Shown: in pieces, positions 17,842 through 27,119 of the stretch
How positions within the stretch are numbered: position 1 is the stretch's first letter
Layout: every line of letters starts with the position of its first letter
NCBI GenBank assembly: GCA_903869345.1
Contig: CAIPYM010000053.1
Coordinates: 1-64,000, forward strand
Direction: 5' to 3'
Length of the DNA stretch: 64,000 nt
DNA from: an uncultured Pseudomonadota bacterium
Lineage (GTDB): Bacteria; Pseudomonadota; Alphaproteobacteria; UBA9219
Program-made: the position numbers and the translations under genes
Notes under the pieces: model-generated
Told to the model about the DNA's origin: nothing
The model's database searches: none
Seen by the model: only the letters and a program-made list of their open reading frames with translations

Positions 17842-18950
17842 ACGGCGCTCCCCAGCAGGGAAATCGGTGGGACGTTCGCGCCCTCGATCCCCGCCGGGTC
17901 GGGCGCACCCCCCGCAGAAAGGGAATCGAGCACCCCGTAATGGACGGCCAGTTCGTCCCGAAGACGCTCGTTAAAGCGCCGATCCACCAGGTCAAAGGCC
18001 TCGCCAATCGCGTTCGCAAAACCTTCCCCGTCCGTGCCGCCGTGACTCTTGACGCACACGCCCTGCAACCCCAGGAACATCGCGCCGTTGTACCGGCGAG
18101 GGTCGGCGCGGGCTTCCACCCGGCGCAACGCGCTCCGCGCTAGCAGGTACCCGAGACGAGCGGGCAGCGAGGACATAAACGCCATCCGCAAAAAGCCCGT
18201 CACAAGACTCGCCGTGCCCTCGATGGTTTTCAGGGCGACGTTGCCGCTGAACCCGTCGGACACGATCACATCCACCGTCCCCGCCGTGATGTCGTTGCCC
18301 TCGACAAAGCCATGGAAAACGCCCGGCAACGGACGGTCGCGGAGAATCGCGGCGGCCGTGCGAATTTCGTCGTGGCCCTTCATTTCTTCGACGCCAATGT
18401 TCAAAAGGCCAATCAGCGGCTGATCCACACCCCCCACGACGCGGGAGTAAATCGCACCCATCAGAGCAAATTGCACAAGATTCTCGGCGTCACATTCGAT
18501 GTTCGCGCCCAGATCCAGCATGACGCACTCGCCGGTCCGCGTCGGCAACAGCGAGGCAATCGCGGGTCGATCAATCCCCGGCAAGGTCTTGAGCACACGC
18601 TTGGCCAGCGCCATCAGCGCACCCGTGTTGCCCGCCGAGACCGCACACGCGGCCTCCCCCTTGGCGACGGCTTCCAACGCAAGCCGCATGCTGGAGCGGC
18701 GACCCTGGCGCAGCGCAAGGGACGGCCTCAGGTCCGAGGCAATCACCTCGTCCGTGTGGCAAATCTCGCTAACGCGGCGCAAAGCCTCGGGCGCAGCGTC
18801 CAGCAACGGGCGCACACGCTCCCGATCCCCGTAGAACAGGAAGTTCACGTTCGAGGCACGTTCCCGCGCTCGCGTGGCCCCTTCGACGATGATCGAGGGG
18901 GCGCAATCCCCCCCCATCGCGTCAAGGGCGATGATGGTTCGAGCAGTCAT
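17838..18950 (-). CDS. plsX: Phosphate acyltransferase PlsX
   Basis: Makes acyl-phosphate from acyl-ACP as the acyl donor for glycerol-3-phosphate acylation. 370 residues; recognisable motifs include IIALDAMGGDCAPSIIVEGA at the N-terminus, AVSAGNTGALMALA, and ADVIVSDGFSGNVALKTIEG-like sequence (here VDVIVSDGFSGNVALKTIEG). Sits between rpmF and fabH, overlapping fabH by four bases. Confidence 0.96.
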   Translation of the reverse strand: MTARTIIALDAMGGDCAPSIIVEGATRARERASNVNFLFYGDRERVRPLLDAAPEALRRVSEICHTDEVIASDLRPSLALRQGRRSSMRLALEAVAKGEAACAVSAGNTGALMALAKRVLKTLPGIDRPAIASLLPTRTGECVMLDLGANIECDAENLVQFALMGAIYSRVVGGVDQPLIGLLNIGVEEMKGHDEIRTAAAILRDRPLPGVFHGFVEGNDITAGTVDVIVSDGFSGNVALKTIEGTASLVTGFLRMAFMSSLPARLGYLLARSALRRVEARADPRRYNGAMFLGLQGVCVKSHGGTDGEGFANAIGEAFDLVDRRFNERLRDELAVHYGVLDSLSAGGAPDPAGIEGANVPPISLLGSAV

Positions 18951-18992
18951 CCAAGGCCAAAAGACGGGCGACGACCGAGCCGTCCCCCACGG

Positions 18993-19181
18993 TTAGGAAC
19001 GCTGACGTTTAACCGAGACGATTTTCTTCGTCCCGTAAGACCCACACGCCGCGCAAACATGGTGCGGGCGCTTCATATCGCCACACGTCGGGCACTCCAC
19101 AAGACCCACCGGTGACAAAGCGTGATGCGAACGGCGTTGGTTCCGCACGGATTTCGATGTTTTTCTCTTCGGAACAGCCAT
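18993..19181 (-). CDS. rpmF: 50S ribosomal protein L32
   Basis: A 62-residue ribosomal protein: basic N-terminus AVPKRKTSKSVRNQRRSHH and a zinc ribbon with Cys30, Cys33, Cys43 and Cys46 (CPTCG...CAACG). The ATG at 19181 gives the canonical MAVPKRK start; the frame extends upstream but the extra residues do not belong. Precedes plsX by 42 bases. Confidence 0.97.
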   Translation of the reverse strand: MAVPKRKTSKSVRNQRRSHHALSPVGLVECPTCGDMKRPHHVCAACGSYGTKKIVSVKRQRS

Positions 19182-19319
19182 AACACCCCTCGCGTTTTGC
19201 AGGAGGTCCCGTTCGCCTGTGCGCACGTCCCCCTTGATCTTCCCGGCCCCGAACCCCGAGGCCCTTGCAACCCGCCCCTTCTAAAGCAACGCGCCGAAAA
19301 AGCAAGAGGGGCCAAAAAA

Positions 19320-19395
19320 TGGTGCCCAGGGACGGAATTGAACCGCCGACACGGGGATTTTCAGTCCCCTGCTCTACCGACTGAGCTACCTGGGC
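19320..19395 (-). tRNA. tRNA-Phe (GAA)
   Basis: Read on the - strand: 7-bp acceptor GCCCAGG/CCTGGGC, D-arm GCTCAGTCGGTAGAGC, anticodon loop CTGAAAA with GAA at 19360-19362, T-arm GGCGGTTCAATTCCGTC, discriminator A and encoded CCA at 19320-19322. A T-run follows directly and can end transcription. Confidence 0.97.
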
Positions 19396-19448
19396 ATCAC
19401 AGAGAAGCCCCCCAACAAACCGGGGGCCCTTTTGCTGCGAAAGGGGAT

Positions 19449-19478
19449 TGTATACCCGCACCTCCCTCGGATTCACAA
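19449..19478 (-). promoter_or_regulatory. Putative sigma-70 promoter for tRNA-Phe
   Basis: On the - strand, TTGTGA (19473-19478) and TATACA (19449-19454) are separated by 18 bases, about 55 bases before the tRNA 5' end. A G/C hairpin (GCCCCCGG...GGGGGGC) lies in the leader between promoter and tRNA. Confidence 0.5.
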
Positions 19479-19604
19479 CCTCTTTCTTGCGCCTCGCGCA
19501 GGGCTTGGCGAAACGGGACTGTTAATGCGGTCTTGCCGCGCACACGGCAGCGGGCGCATACTCGGGGGACCACAAACGTTGTTCTGACGATTCCAGAGGT
19601 TTGC

Positions 19605-20198
19605 ATGCCCTTCACTCTGCCCCCTCTGCCCTACGCCCCGGACGCGCTCGCGCCCCATATTTCCGGGCAAACGTTCGCGTTTCACCACGGCAAGCACCAT
19701 CAGGCGTACGTGAACAACCTGAACGGCCTGGTGCAAGGAACGCCGCTGGCGGATGCGCCCCTGGAGGACGTGATCCGCGCCAGTGCGGGCAAACCCGACC
19801 AAGCCGGGGTGTTCAACAACGCCGCGCAAGTCTGGAACCACACGTTTTTCTGGAACAGCCTGTCCCCTCAAGGGGGTGGAGAGCCAACGGGCGACCTGGC
19901 CGAGCGCCTGACCAAGGCCTTTGGCAGCGTTGCCGCGTTCAAAGACCAGTTCAAGCAAGCGGGCGCGACCCTTTTCGGCAGCGGGTGGGTTTGGCTTGTT
20001 GCGGACCAAGGCACGCTGAAAATCGTCAAAACCTCCAACGCCGATACGCCGCTGGTTCACGGTCAAAAAGCCCTTGTGACGTGCGACGTGTGGGAGCATG
20101 CCTATTACCTGGATTACCAAAACCGCCGCCCTGATTTTCTTCAGGCGTTTCTGGACCACCTGATCAACTGGGATTTTGCCGCCCGGAATCTCGTCTAA
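19605..20198 (+). CDS. sodB: Superoxide dismutase, Fe type
   Basis: Converts superoxide to peroxide and oxygen. 197 residues with metal ligands His27, His79, Asp161 and His165 (DVWEHAYY). The Gln in NNAAQVWNH is the outer-sphere Gln position typical of iron enzymes; Mn enzymes carry Gly there. No signal peptide, so cytoplasmic. The ATG at 19605 (PFTLPPLPYAPDALAPH start) has AGAGGT upstream; upstream open frame overlaps the tRNA and is not coding. Confidence 0.95.
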   Translation: MPFTLPPLPYAPDALAPHISGQTFAFHHGKHHQAYVNNLNGLVQGTPLADAPLEDVIRASAGKPDQAGVFNNAAQVWNHTFFWNSLSPQGGGEPTGDLAERLTKAFGSVAAFKDQFKQAGATLFGSGWVWLVADQGTLKIVKTSNADTPLVHGQKALVTCDVWEHAYYLDYQNRRPDFLQAFLDHLINWDFAARNLV

Positions 20199-20233
20199 GT
20201 TTCCCCTCCCTCTTTTCCTTTCAGGAGTCATCC

Positions 20234-21238
20234 ATGACATCCTTGTCGTTTGACGTGTGCGCCATTGGCAACGCGATTGTGGACGTGATCGCCGAGGGCG
20301 ATGAAGCGTTTTTGCGCCGCCACAGCATCTCAAAAGGCGTCATGACGCTGATTGATGAAGTCCGCGCGCGGGCCCTTTATGACCAAATGGGCACGGCGGT
20401 GGAATCGTCCGGGGGATCGGCAGCCAACACAGCGGCCGGAATCGCCTCGTTCGGCGGAAAGCCAGCGTTTATCGGCAAAGTGCGCAACGACCAACTGGGC
20501 CATATCTTTACGCACGACATGAAGGCCACGGGGGTGCATTTTGCGACCCCGCCGCTCATCCACGGCCCCGCGACGGCGCGAAGCCTGATCATTGTCACGC
20601 CCGACGCACAACGCAGCATGAGCACGTACCTCGGGGCCACGGTGGAACTGACGCCGGGCGACGTGGACGGCGAAGTGATCGGCGCGGCGCAAGTCACCTA
20701 CCTTGAGGGCTATTTGTTCGACCGTCCCGCCGCGCAAGCCGCGTTTGCGCTGGCCAGCCACAAAGCCCACGAAGCTGGACGACTCGTCGCCCTCTCGCTC
20801 TCCGACCCCTTTTGCGTGGAGCGGCACCAAAAGGCCTTCCGCGAGCTCGTTCAACACGATGTGGACATTCTGTTTGCCAACGAGCGTGAACTGAAGGCCC
20901 TCTACGACCTCCCCACGTTTGAAGAGGCTTTTGATGCGGCCCGCCGTGACTGCGCAACCGTCATCGGTACGCGCAGCGCCAAAGGGGCCGTTCTGGCACA
21001 AGGCGACCACACGATCCTGGTCCCGGCCCAAGCCGTTCAGGTTGTTGACACAACAGGCGCGGGTGATGCCTTTGCCGCCGGAGTCCTCTTTGGCCTTACG
21101 CACGGCCACAGTCTGGAAGTCGCGGGTCGCCTCGGGGCCTTGGCCGCCGCCGAGGTTATTAGCCACTACGGTCCCCGCCCGCAAAAATCCCTGAAAACCC
21201 TCGCCCTTGATCTCGGCCTCCCCGTAGAGGAATCGTAG
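20234..21238 (+). CDS. PfkB-family carbohydrate/adenosine kinase
   Basis: A 334-residue ribokinase-fold kinase. N-terminal AIGNAIVDVIAEGD and SGGSAANTAAGIASFGG are PfkB signature 1; the C-terminal DTTGAGDAFAAGVLFGL holds the anion hole and catalytic Asp278. The sequence resembles the adenosine kinase-like group widespread in Alphaproteobacteria, but substrate choice cannot be read from sequence; ribokinase or other sugar specificity is possible. Lies 35 bases after sodB with AGGAG before the ATG. Confidence 0.88.
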   Translation: MTSLSFDVCAIGNAIVDVIAEGDEAFLRRHSISKGVMTLIDEVRARALYDQMGTAVESSGGSAANTAAGIASFGGKPAFIGKVRNDQLGHIFTHDMKATGVHFATPPLIHGPATARSLIIVTPDAQRSMSTYLGATVELTPGDVDGEVIGAAQVTYLEGYLFDRPAAQAAFALASHKAHEAGRLVALSLSDPFCVERHQKAFRELVQHDVDILFANERELKALYDLPTFEEAFDAARRDCATVIGTRSAKGAVLAQGDHTILVPAQAVQVVDTTGAGDAFAAGVLFGLTHGHSLEVAGRLGALAAAEVISHYGPRPQKSLKTLALDLGLPVEES

Positions 21239-21267
21239 AGGGTGAAGAGAGTGCGACACGGCACACC

Positions 21268-22533
21268 ATGGCCTCTTCCCCTTCCCTCACCCTCATCCCC
21301 CCACGTCGTCCTCTCACGGGGGCGGTGGACGTGCCGGGGTCGAAGTCGCTGACCAACCGGGCGCTTTTGGTTGCGGCCCTCGCGCAGGGCGCATGCGTCC
21401 TGTCCGGGTTTCTTGCAAGCGACGATACGCGCTACATGGCTGAAGCGTTGCGTCGGATGGGCGTCTCCGTCACCCCCGGCGACACCCCGCACACCGTGCG
21501 CGTCGAATCCTCGGGCACCTTGCACCCGCCGGGGGAAACCCTGTTTCTGGGCAACGCCGGGACCGCCACGCGTTTCCTGACCGCTGCCGCCGCCCTCGTG
21601 CTCGGACCTGTCACCCTGGACGGCGACGCGCACATGCAGAAGCGTCCCCTGAGGCCGTTGCTGGACGCCCTGCGGCTTCTCGGCGTTGAAAGCGATTCCC
21701 CCACCGGATGCCCGCCCGTCACTGTGCACGGGACCGGCGGCACGTTCCCGACGCCGCGCATCACGGTGGACGCCCGCCTTTCCAGCCAATACGTTTCGGC
21801 GCTTTTGATGATGGCGGGGGCCAGCCGGACAGGGCTGGACATTGCGCTGGAAGGCGGAGCCGCTATCGGCGGACGTGGGTACATTGATCTGACGCTCGCC
21901 GTCATGCGCCACTTTGGGGCCGAGGTCACAGAAAGTGAATCCGGCGCGTGGCGCGTGGCCCCGCGCGGGTATACGGCGCGGGATTACGCAGTCGAGCCCG
22001 ACGCTTCCTCCTGCACGTACGTTTGGGGCTTGGAGGCGCTGACGGAAAGCACGTTGCCCGTGCCGCTCGACCCCTTAGCCAGCCTTCAGCCGGACGCCCG
22101 GTCGCGGGCGCTCTTCCGGCTTTTCCCGCATATGCCCGCCATCGTGGACGGCGCCCAGATGCAGGATTCCGTCCCCGCCCTGGCCGTGGTCGCCGCGTTC
22201 AACGCCAACCCCGTTCGGTTTGTTGGCATTGCTAATTTGCGCGTCAAGGAATGCGACCGCATCCGTGCGCTGGCCGAGGGGCTGAACCAAATCAAACCGG
22301 GCCTGGCCACAGAAGAGGGCGACGACCTGGTGGTGCGGGGCGATCCCACGCTCACCAAGGCGGCTCCGGGGGCCGTGATCGACACGCACGACGACCACCG
22401 CATCGCCATGAGCTTTGCCCTCGCCGGTCTCCGCGCCGAAGGGGTCACGATCCAAAACCCCGCTTGCGTCGCTAAAACCTTCCCGACGTTTTGGGATGAA
22501 CTCACGAAGCTGGGTGTTATCCTTAAGGCATAA
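21268..22533 (+). CDS. aroA: 3-phosphoshikimate 1-carboxyvinyltransferase (EPSP synthase)
   Basis: Shikimate pathway enzyme that joins PEP to shikimate-3-phosphate. 421 residues. Motifs: PGSKSLTNRALLVAALA near the N-terminus, LGNAGTATRFLTAA (PEP/glyphosate-site region), and RVKECDRIRALAEGL plus DTHDDHRIAMSFALAGL in the C-terminal half. Follows the PfkB kinase by 29 bases on the same strand. Not paired with cmk or rpsA here. Confidence 0.96.
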   Translation: MASSPSLTLIPPRRPLTGAVDVPGSKSLTNRALLVAALAQGACVLSGFLASDDTRYMAEALRRMGVSVTPGDTPHTVRVESSGTLHPPGETLFLGNAGTATRFLTAAAALVLGPVTLDGDAHMQKRPLRPLLDALRLLGVESDSPTGCPPVTVHGTGGTFPTPRITVDARLSSQYVSALLMMAGASRTGLDIALEGGAAIGGRGYIDLTLAVMRHFGAEVTESESGAWRVAPRGYTARDYAVEPDASSCTYVWGLEALTESTLPVPLDPLASLQPDARSRALFRLFPHMPAIVDGAQMQDSVPALAVVAAFNANPVRFVGIANLRVKECDRIRALAEGLNQIKPGLATEEGDDLVVRGDPTLTKAAPGAVIDTHDDHRIAMSFALAGLRAEGVTIQNPACVAKTFPTFWDELTKLGVILKA

Positions 22534-22536
22534 AGC

Positions 22537-22559
22537 ACTACCGCCTATAAGTCGGTAGT
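22537..22559 (+). terminator. Hairpin after aroA
   Basis: ACTACCG (22537-22543) and CGGTAGT (22553-22559) form a 7-bp stem with a 9-base loop immediately after the aroA stop, followed by TTTGAAAATA. A terminator with a weak T-tract. The rest of the gap up to lepA (22560-22812) holds no gene I can support. Confidence 0.5.
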
Positions 22560-22812
22560 TTGAAAATACGCTTGGAAAGCAGATGATACGCCTGAAGGCC
22601 TCCATCTCCCATTCCCGTTCGGAAACATTCTAAAATCTTATGCCCATAAAAACGACCCTCCATTTTGGGGCACACGAATTGCGGGGGCACGGTGGGATTC
22701 CCTCTCTCCCAAGGGGCGAGGGAGCCGCGCTGCGCTTCGCCTGATTCCGTGCTCATGCGACACGAGCCGAGCTCTCATCCACCCGTTCGCCCTGGTTTCC
22801 CGGCCCTCTCCC

Positions 22813-24618
22813 CTACTTCTCCCGATCCGTTTTGAGGACCGCGACGAAGGCGGACTGGGGGATTTCGACATCGCCGAACTGACGCATGCGCTTTTTGCCC
22901 TCTTTCTGTTTGTCCAAAAGTTTGCGCTTGCGGCTGATGTCGCCGCCGTAGCACTTGGCCGTCACGTCTTTGCGGAGTGCCGGGATGGTCTCACGCGCAA
23001 TGATCCGGCCCCCCAGCGCGGCTTGAATCGGAATCTTGAAGAGGTGCCGGGGGATCAGTTCCTTCAGCCGTTCACACAGCGCCCGCCCTCGCCGGTCGGC
23101 CTGCTCCCGGTGAACGATGCACGCGAGCGCGTCCACGGGCTCGTCGTTCACGAGGATGTTGAGGGGCACCAGATCGCCCTCGCGGTAATCCGCAAACACG
23201 TAATCAAAACTCGCGTAGCCACGGCTGACCGACTTCAGGCGATCGTAAAAATCGAACACCACTTCGTTGAGCGGCAGGTAGTAAATCACGAGCGCCCGTT
23301 GCCCGACGTACGTCAGCTCAATCTGCACGCCGCGCCGTTCACTGCACAAAGCCAGAATATCGCCGAGGTACGTGTCGGGGGTGAGGATCGTCGCCTTGAT
23401 CCAGGGCTCCTCGATGGTGGTAATCGTCGAGGGGTTGGGCATGTCGGCGGGGTTGTGGAGCGTGAGGATCGAGCCGTCCACGCGATGCACACGGTAGATA
23501 ACCGAAGGGGCCGTCGTCACAAGGTCGAGGTTGAATTCACGCTCCAGGCGTTCTTGCACAATTTCAAGATGCAGTAGCCCCAGGAACCCGCACCGGAATC
23601 CGAACCCCAGCGCAGCCGAGGTCTCGGCCTCAAACTGGAAACTCGCGTCGTTCAGCGCCAACTTGCCCAGCGAATCCCGCAAGCGTTCAAACGCGCCCGC
23701 ATCGGTCGGGAACAAGCTGCAGAACACGACAGGCACGGAGGGCTTGAATCCCGCGAGCGGCGCGGACGCGGGCCGACGCTCTTCCGTCACCGTGTCGCCC
23801 ACGCGCGTTGCGCTGATGTGCTTGATCCCCGCCGTCAGAAACCCGATCTCGCCGGGGCCGAGTTCATCCACCTCAACCTTTTTCGGCGTGAAGACGCCGA
23901 CGCGGTCCGCCTCGTGCGTGGAGGCCGTGCCCATAAAACGCACCTTCATGCCCTTGCGCAGAACCCCGTCCACGACGCGCACGAGCACCACAACACCGAG
24001 GTACGCATCGTACCAGCTGTCCACGAGCAGCGCCTTCAGGGGAGCGTCGGCCTGGCCCTGCGGCGCGGGCAGGCGCGTGACGATGGCCTCCAGCACGTCC
24101 TCGATCCCAATCCCCGTCTTGGCCGAGATCAACACGGCGTCCGAGGCGTCCAGCCCCACGACGTCCTCAATCTGCTGGCGAATGCGGTCGGGCTCGGAGG
24201 CCGGGAGGTCAATCTTGTTCAAAAGGGGCACCAGCGTATGCCCCGCATCAATCGCCTGGTAAGCGTTGGCGAGCGTTTGCGCCTCAACACCTTGCGTGGA
24301 ATCCACGACGAGCAGCGAGCCCTCGCACGCGGCCAAGCTGCGGCTGACTTCGTACGCAAAGTCCACATGCCCCGGCGTATCCATCAGATTCAGAACGTAC
24401 GTTTTCCCGTCTTTCGCGAGGTACCGCAGGCGCACGGTCTGGGCCTTGATCGTGATGCCGCGCTCGCGCTCGATGTCCATGCTGTCGAGCACCTGGGAGC
24501 GCATCTCCCGCGCCTCCAGCGCACCGCAGCGCTCGATCAGCCGATCCGCGAGCGTGGACTTACCGTGGTCAATGTGTGCGACAATCGCAAAATTGCGGAG
24601 GCTTTCGAGGGATTCCAT
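22813..24618 (-). CDS. lepA: Elongation factor 4 (LepA)
   Basis: Ribosome-bound GTPase that back-translocates or remodels stalled ribosomes and affects initiation. 601 residues. G1 [15 protein letters not shown]2 region [15 protein letters not shown]3 DTPGHVDF, G4 NKIDLP, G5 SAKTGIG; then domain II, the EF-G-like III/V ([22 protein letters not shown]) and the LepA-specific C-terminal domain with [25 protein letters not shown] lies before the ATG. Confidence 0.98.
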   Translation of the reverse strand: MESLESLRNFAIVAHIDHGKSTLADRLIERCGALEAREMRSQVLDSMDIERERGITIKAQTVRLRYLAKDGKTYVLNLMDTPGHVDFAYEVSRSLAACEGSLLVVDSTQGVEAQTLANAYQAIDAGHTLVPLLNKIDLPASEPDRIRQQIEDVVGLDASDAVLISAKTGIGIEDVLEAIVTRLPAPQGQADAPLKALLVDSWYDAYLGVVVLVRVVDGVLRKGMKVRFMGTASTHEADRVGVFTPKKVEVDELGPGEIGFLTAGIKHISATRVGDTVTEERRPASAPLAGFKPSVPVVFCSLFPTDAGAFERLRDSLGKLALNDASFQFEAETSAALGFGFRCGFLGLLHLEIVQERLEREFNLDLVTTAPSVIYRVHRVDGSILTLHNPADMPNPSTITTIEEPWIKATILTPDTYLGDILALCSERRGVQIELTYVGQRALVIYYLPLNEVVFDFYDRLKSVSRGYASFDYVFADYREGDLVPLNILVNDEPVDALACIVHREQADRRGRALCERLKELIPRHLFKIPIQAALGGRIIARETIPALRKDVTAKCYGGDISRKRKLLDKQKEGKKRMRQFGDVEIPQSAFVAVLKTDREK

Positions 24619-24825
24619 CGCGTCCTGTCTTTCGGGGGCCTGTCCGCCGCTGGGTCTAGCAGGAAACCGCCCCGCGCGGAACAGAGGGCAAAGCGTGGAC
24701 CAGGGCTGTTCCGTGCCAACCGCACGTCAAGCACGACCGTCCGGTTAACTTTTGAACACATTCAACGGGTTAGCGAGTTGTCGTGATGGGTTTTGTTTTT
24801 GCTCACGCTGGAAGGTGGAGCTTGG

Positions 24826-25812
24826 TCACGGCGTGACGGGAGCCGTGCGTCGGCCGAAGACGCCGCGCCCTTCCCAGACCTGCCACGCGATAAGCCCTGG
24901 AACGTACAGCACCACATCTCGGCAACGACGGATGACGGCCAGGGCACCTGCGATTTCGGGTGTCAGCCCCAGGGCCGCGCCGAAGACAAGAAATCCCGCT
25001 TCTTGAACGCCCAAGGCTCCGGGCACAAAGAATGCGGCTTGGCTTGTCGCCTGAATGAGGGCCTCGATCATCACGGCCTCGGTCAGCGTCACCGGGTGGC
25101 CGAGGAAAAACAACGCGAGCGCGATTTCCCCGCTGCCCGCCGCCCATGATGCGAATTGGAACACACTGCAGATCAGCACGCGCTTGCGCCTTCGGTAAAG
25201 AATCCGCACGCCTCGATCCCAGCGACCAAAGGCCCCCGCAAGCCGAACCGCTTGGTCATGAAACAAAAGCCCCAGAATTCGACGCGCGAGACCGAAGAAC
25301 CCGATCCGCTGAACGATGACGAACGCCGCCAAAAGAGGAATAACGACCAAGAGTCCGATGGTCAGCGCGAGGGTGGAATCGTGGGACCCCATCCGGAGGG
25401 TAAAGAGCGCCACCCCCAAGAGGCTGAATAAAAAGACCGCGATGACGGACAGCGTAATCTCCACCATCGTGCTGGCGACCGCGACCGAGGGCGCGACGCC
25501 TCCGCGCGTGAGGATTCGCACGGACACGATCTCGCCCCCGATCCGCGCGACGGGCATCAGGTTGTTGATGGCGGCGCGAATCCACAGGACATAAAGGAAA
25601 AACACATACCCCGGCCCGCGCCGTCCCAAAAGCGCCCGCCACCCGATCACGCACAGCGTCATGGGAACCAGGTGCGCGAGGCACGTCACCAGAATCCCCC
25701 CCAGCCCCGCCTTTTCAAGCGCGGCCAGCACAGCGCCCGCGCCGCTCCACGCAATCACGCCCGTCGCACCGACAAGACCCGCGAGTCCCACGAAAAACGC
25801 TAACCGCTTCAT
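24826..25812 (-). CDS. Flippase-like/UPF0104 integral membrane protein
   Basis: A 328-residue polytopic protein with about eight hydrophobic segments and a clean start at ATG 25812 (KRLAFFVGLAGLVGATGVIAW). It resembles the lysylphosphatidylglycerol synthase transmembrane domain family (AglD/HpnL-like), with conserved features such as ARIGGEIVSVRIL, SVAVASTMVEI and FFVPGALGVQEAGFLVFGA. Family members are linked to lipid or hopanoid transport; the substrate here is unknown. The gene upstream on the same strand, a periplasmic binding protein, ends 28 bases before it, so the two are probably cotranscribed. Confidence 0.8.
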   Translation of the reverse strand: MKRLAFFVGLAGLVGATGVIAWSGAGAVLAALEKAGLGGILVTCLAHLVPMTLCVIGWRALLGRRGPGYVFFLYVLWIRAAINNLMPVARIGGEIVSVRILTRGGVAPSVAVASTMVEITLSVIAVFLFSLLGVALFTLRMGSHDSTLALTIGLLVVIPLLAAFVIVQRIGFFGLARRILGLLFHDQAVRLAGAFGRWDRGVRILYRRRKRVLICSVFQFASWAAGSGEIALALFFLGHPVTLTEAVMIEALIQATSQAAFFVPGALGVQEAGFLVFGAALGLTPEIAGALAVIRRCRDVVLYVPGLIAWQVWEGRGVFGRRTAPVTP

Positions 25813-25840
25813 GCTGGGGTTCCTCGACAGGCCACTTCCC

Positions 25841-26716
25841 TCAACATCCCCGAGTGTACCGGATTCCGGGGCGCAAGACGTAGCGGTTGGGATCAAACGT
25901 CGCAAACAGCGATTCCAACTCGCCCGAGACAATCATGCGCTGGAGGTTGTTGTTCAAAAGACTTTTCAGCATTTCCTCGCCGGGTTTCAAAGCGAACGCG
26001 ATGGCGAACACGTGCAACGGCTCTTCCGAGGGCAGCGGTTTCAAAAGGCCGGGGTGACTTTCTTCAAACGCGGCGAACACCGTCGGAATCAAAAACGCGA
26101 CATCGGCCTTGTGGTTCACGACGTTCAGCAAGAGGTCCGGAATCAAGGTCCCTTGCGGTAAGTCCAAAAACGCCGCGCGAGGAAACCGCCGGTGCGCGAT
26201 GGCCGTGGCCCCTTCGCCTTCAAGCCCCACAATGCGGTAAGCGGGATCGTCCAACGCCGCGAGGTCAGCGCCAAAGCGTTTGTCATTCGCGCGCACATAC
26301 CCATGAACGGGCACGTAGGCATACGGCATCGTGTAATCCAGCCGCCCCGCGCGGGGCATCATGAACAGGCTCGCGCACACGGCATCGCACCGCGCGTGTT
26401 CCAGGTCATCCACCAACGTCGCAAAATTCACGTCCACCCATTCAAGGCGCAGGTTGACACTGGAGGTCAGCGATTCAGCCAGCGCGACCGTCAGGCCTTT
26501 GCGGGTGTTCGTCGCGGCATCAAAAAACGTGAACGGCGGTTCGATGAACGAGCCCGCGCGCAACACGCCGCGCTTCATGACGCGTTGGTAGGCCACGGTT
26601 CCGGAAGAAGGGACGGGCTCCGTTCCCGGAGGTTTCAACGCCAGGGACGTGGCCGCTGCCACAGGGGCGGCAACAAGTGCGCTCGACAGCACTTTTAAGA
26701 AACCGCGTTTGTCCAT
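25841..26716 (-). CDS. Periplasmic amino-acid-type substrate-binding protein
   Basis: A 291-residue type 2 periplasmic binding protein (SBP_bac_3 family). The N-terminal MDKRGFLKVLSSALVAA looks like a Tat-like or Sec signal with a KR pair, followed by the mature domain: GVLRAGSFIEPPFTFFD, DVNFATLVDDLEHARCDAVCASLFMMPRAGRLDYTMPYAYV and the hinge region near YRIVGLEGEGATA. Such proteins usually deliver amino acids to an ABC transporter, but no permease or ATPase is adjacent; sensing or an orphan role is possible. ATG at 26716 has GGAGG five bases upstream. Confidence 0.82.
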   Translation of the reverse strand: MDKRGFLKVLSSALVAAPVAAATSLALKPPGTEPVPSSGTVAYQRVMKRGVLRAGSFIEPPFTFFDAATNTRKGLTVALAESLTSSVNLRLEWVDVNFATLVDDLEHARCDAVCASLFMMPRAGRLDYTMPYAYVPVHGYVRANDKRFGADLAALDDPAYRIVGLEGEGATAIAHRRFPRAAFLDLPQGTLIPDLLLNVVNHKADVAFLIPTVFAAFEESHPGLLKPLPSEEPLHVFAIAFALKPGEEMLKSLLNNNLQRMIVSGELESLFATFDPNRYVLRPGIRYTRGC

Positions 26717-26884
26717 CACGTCCTCCCCTTTGAGAATCTATCCCGTGCCCGACCTTGCGTCCGCAGCAACCGGAGCCTAGGGCCACGTCCGGGACTTGCC
26801 AAGACGTATCCCCGCCAGGATGTTTCCGGCTTGCCTTCGCGGGACTCCGAGGGACAAGGCCAGGGTCCCAACCTTCACTTTCCG

Positions 26885-26988
26885 CGTCATTGCGAGCGAA
26901 GCGAGGCAATCCAGGGGACTGGACTCGTGGCCCTGGATTGCTTCGTTGGCCCCAGGCCTTCGGCCCGTTGCCGCCTCGCAATGACGTC
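26885..26988. repeat. Family B repeat between binding protein gene and murC
   Basis: Left half CGTCATTGCGAGCGAAGCGA through CAATCCAGG and an inverted right half CCCTGGATTGCTTCGTTGG through CCGCCTCGCAATGACG. The outer ends are inverted repeats, and the right half contains an internal palindrome (GGCCCCAGGCCTTCGGCC region). The 403-base gap 26717-27119 otherwise holds only promoter-length sequence on both sides. Confidence 0.85.
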
Positions 26989-27119
26989 CAGAAGCCCCGC
27001 GTGGTAGGAAAACACTCGTAGAACAGCCCCGTCCTCCCCACCCCCAAGATTCACTTAGGCACGGCCAAGCGCTTGCGGTAGAATTCCCTCCTTCGCCGCT
27101 CTCCTTGAGGTCCGTGTTC

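Noticed and set aside
22560-22812. Small gene between aroA and lepA
   Set aside because: Short frames only, without ribosome binding sites or plausible protein sequence.
26717-27119. Gene in the gap before murC
   Set aside because: Open frames there translate the family B repeat; no ribosome binding site or family features.
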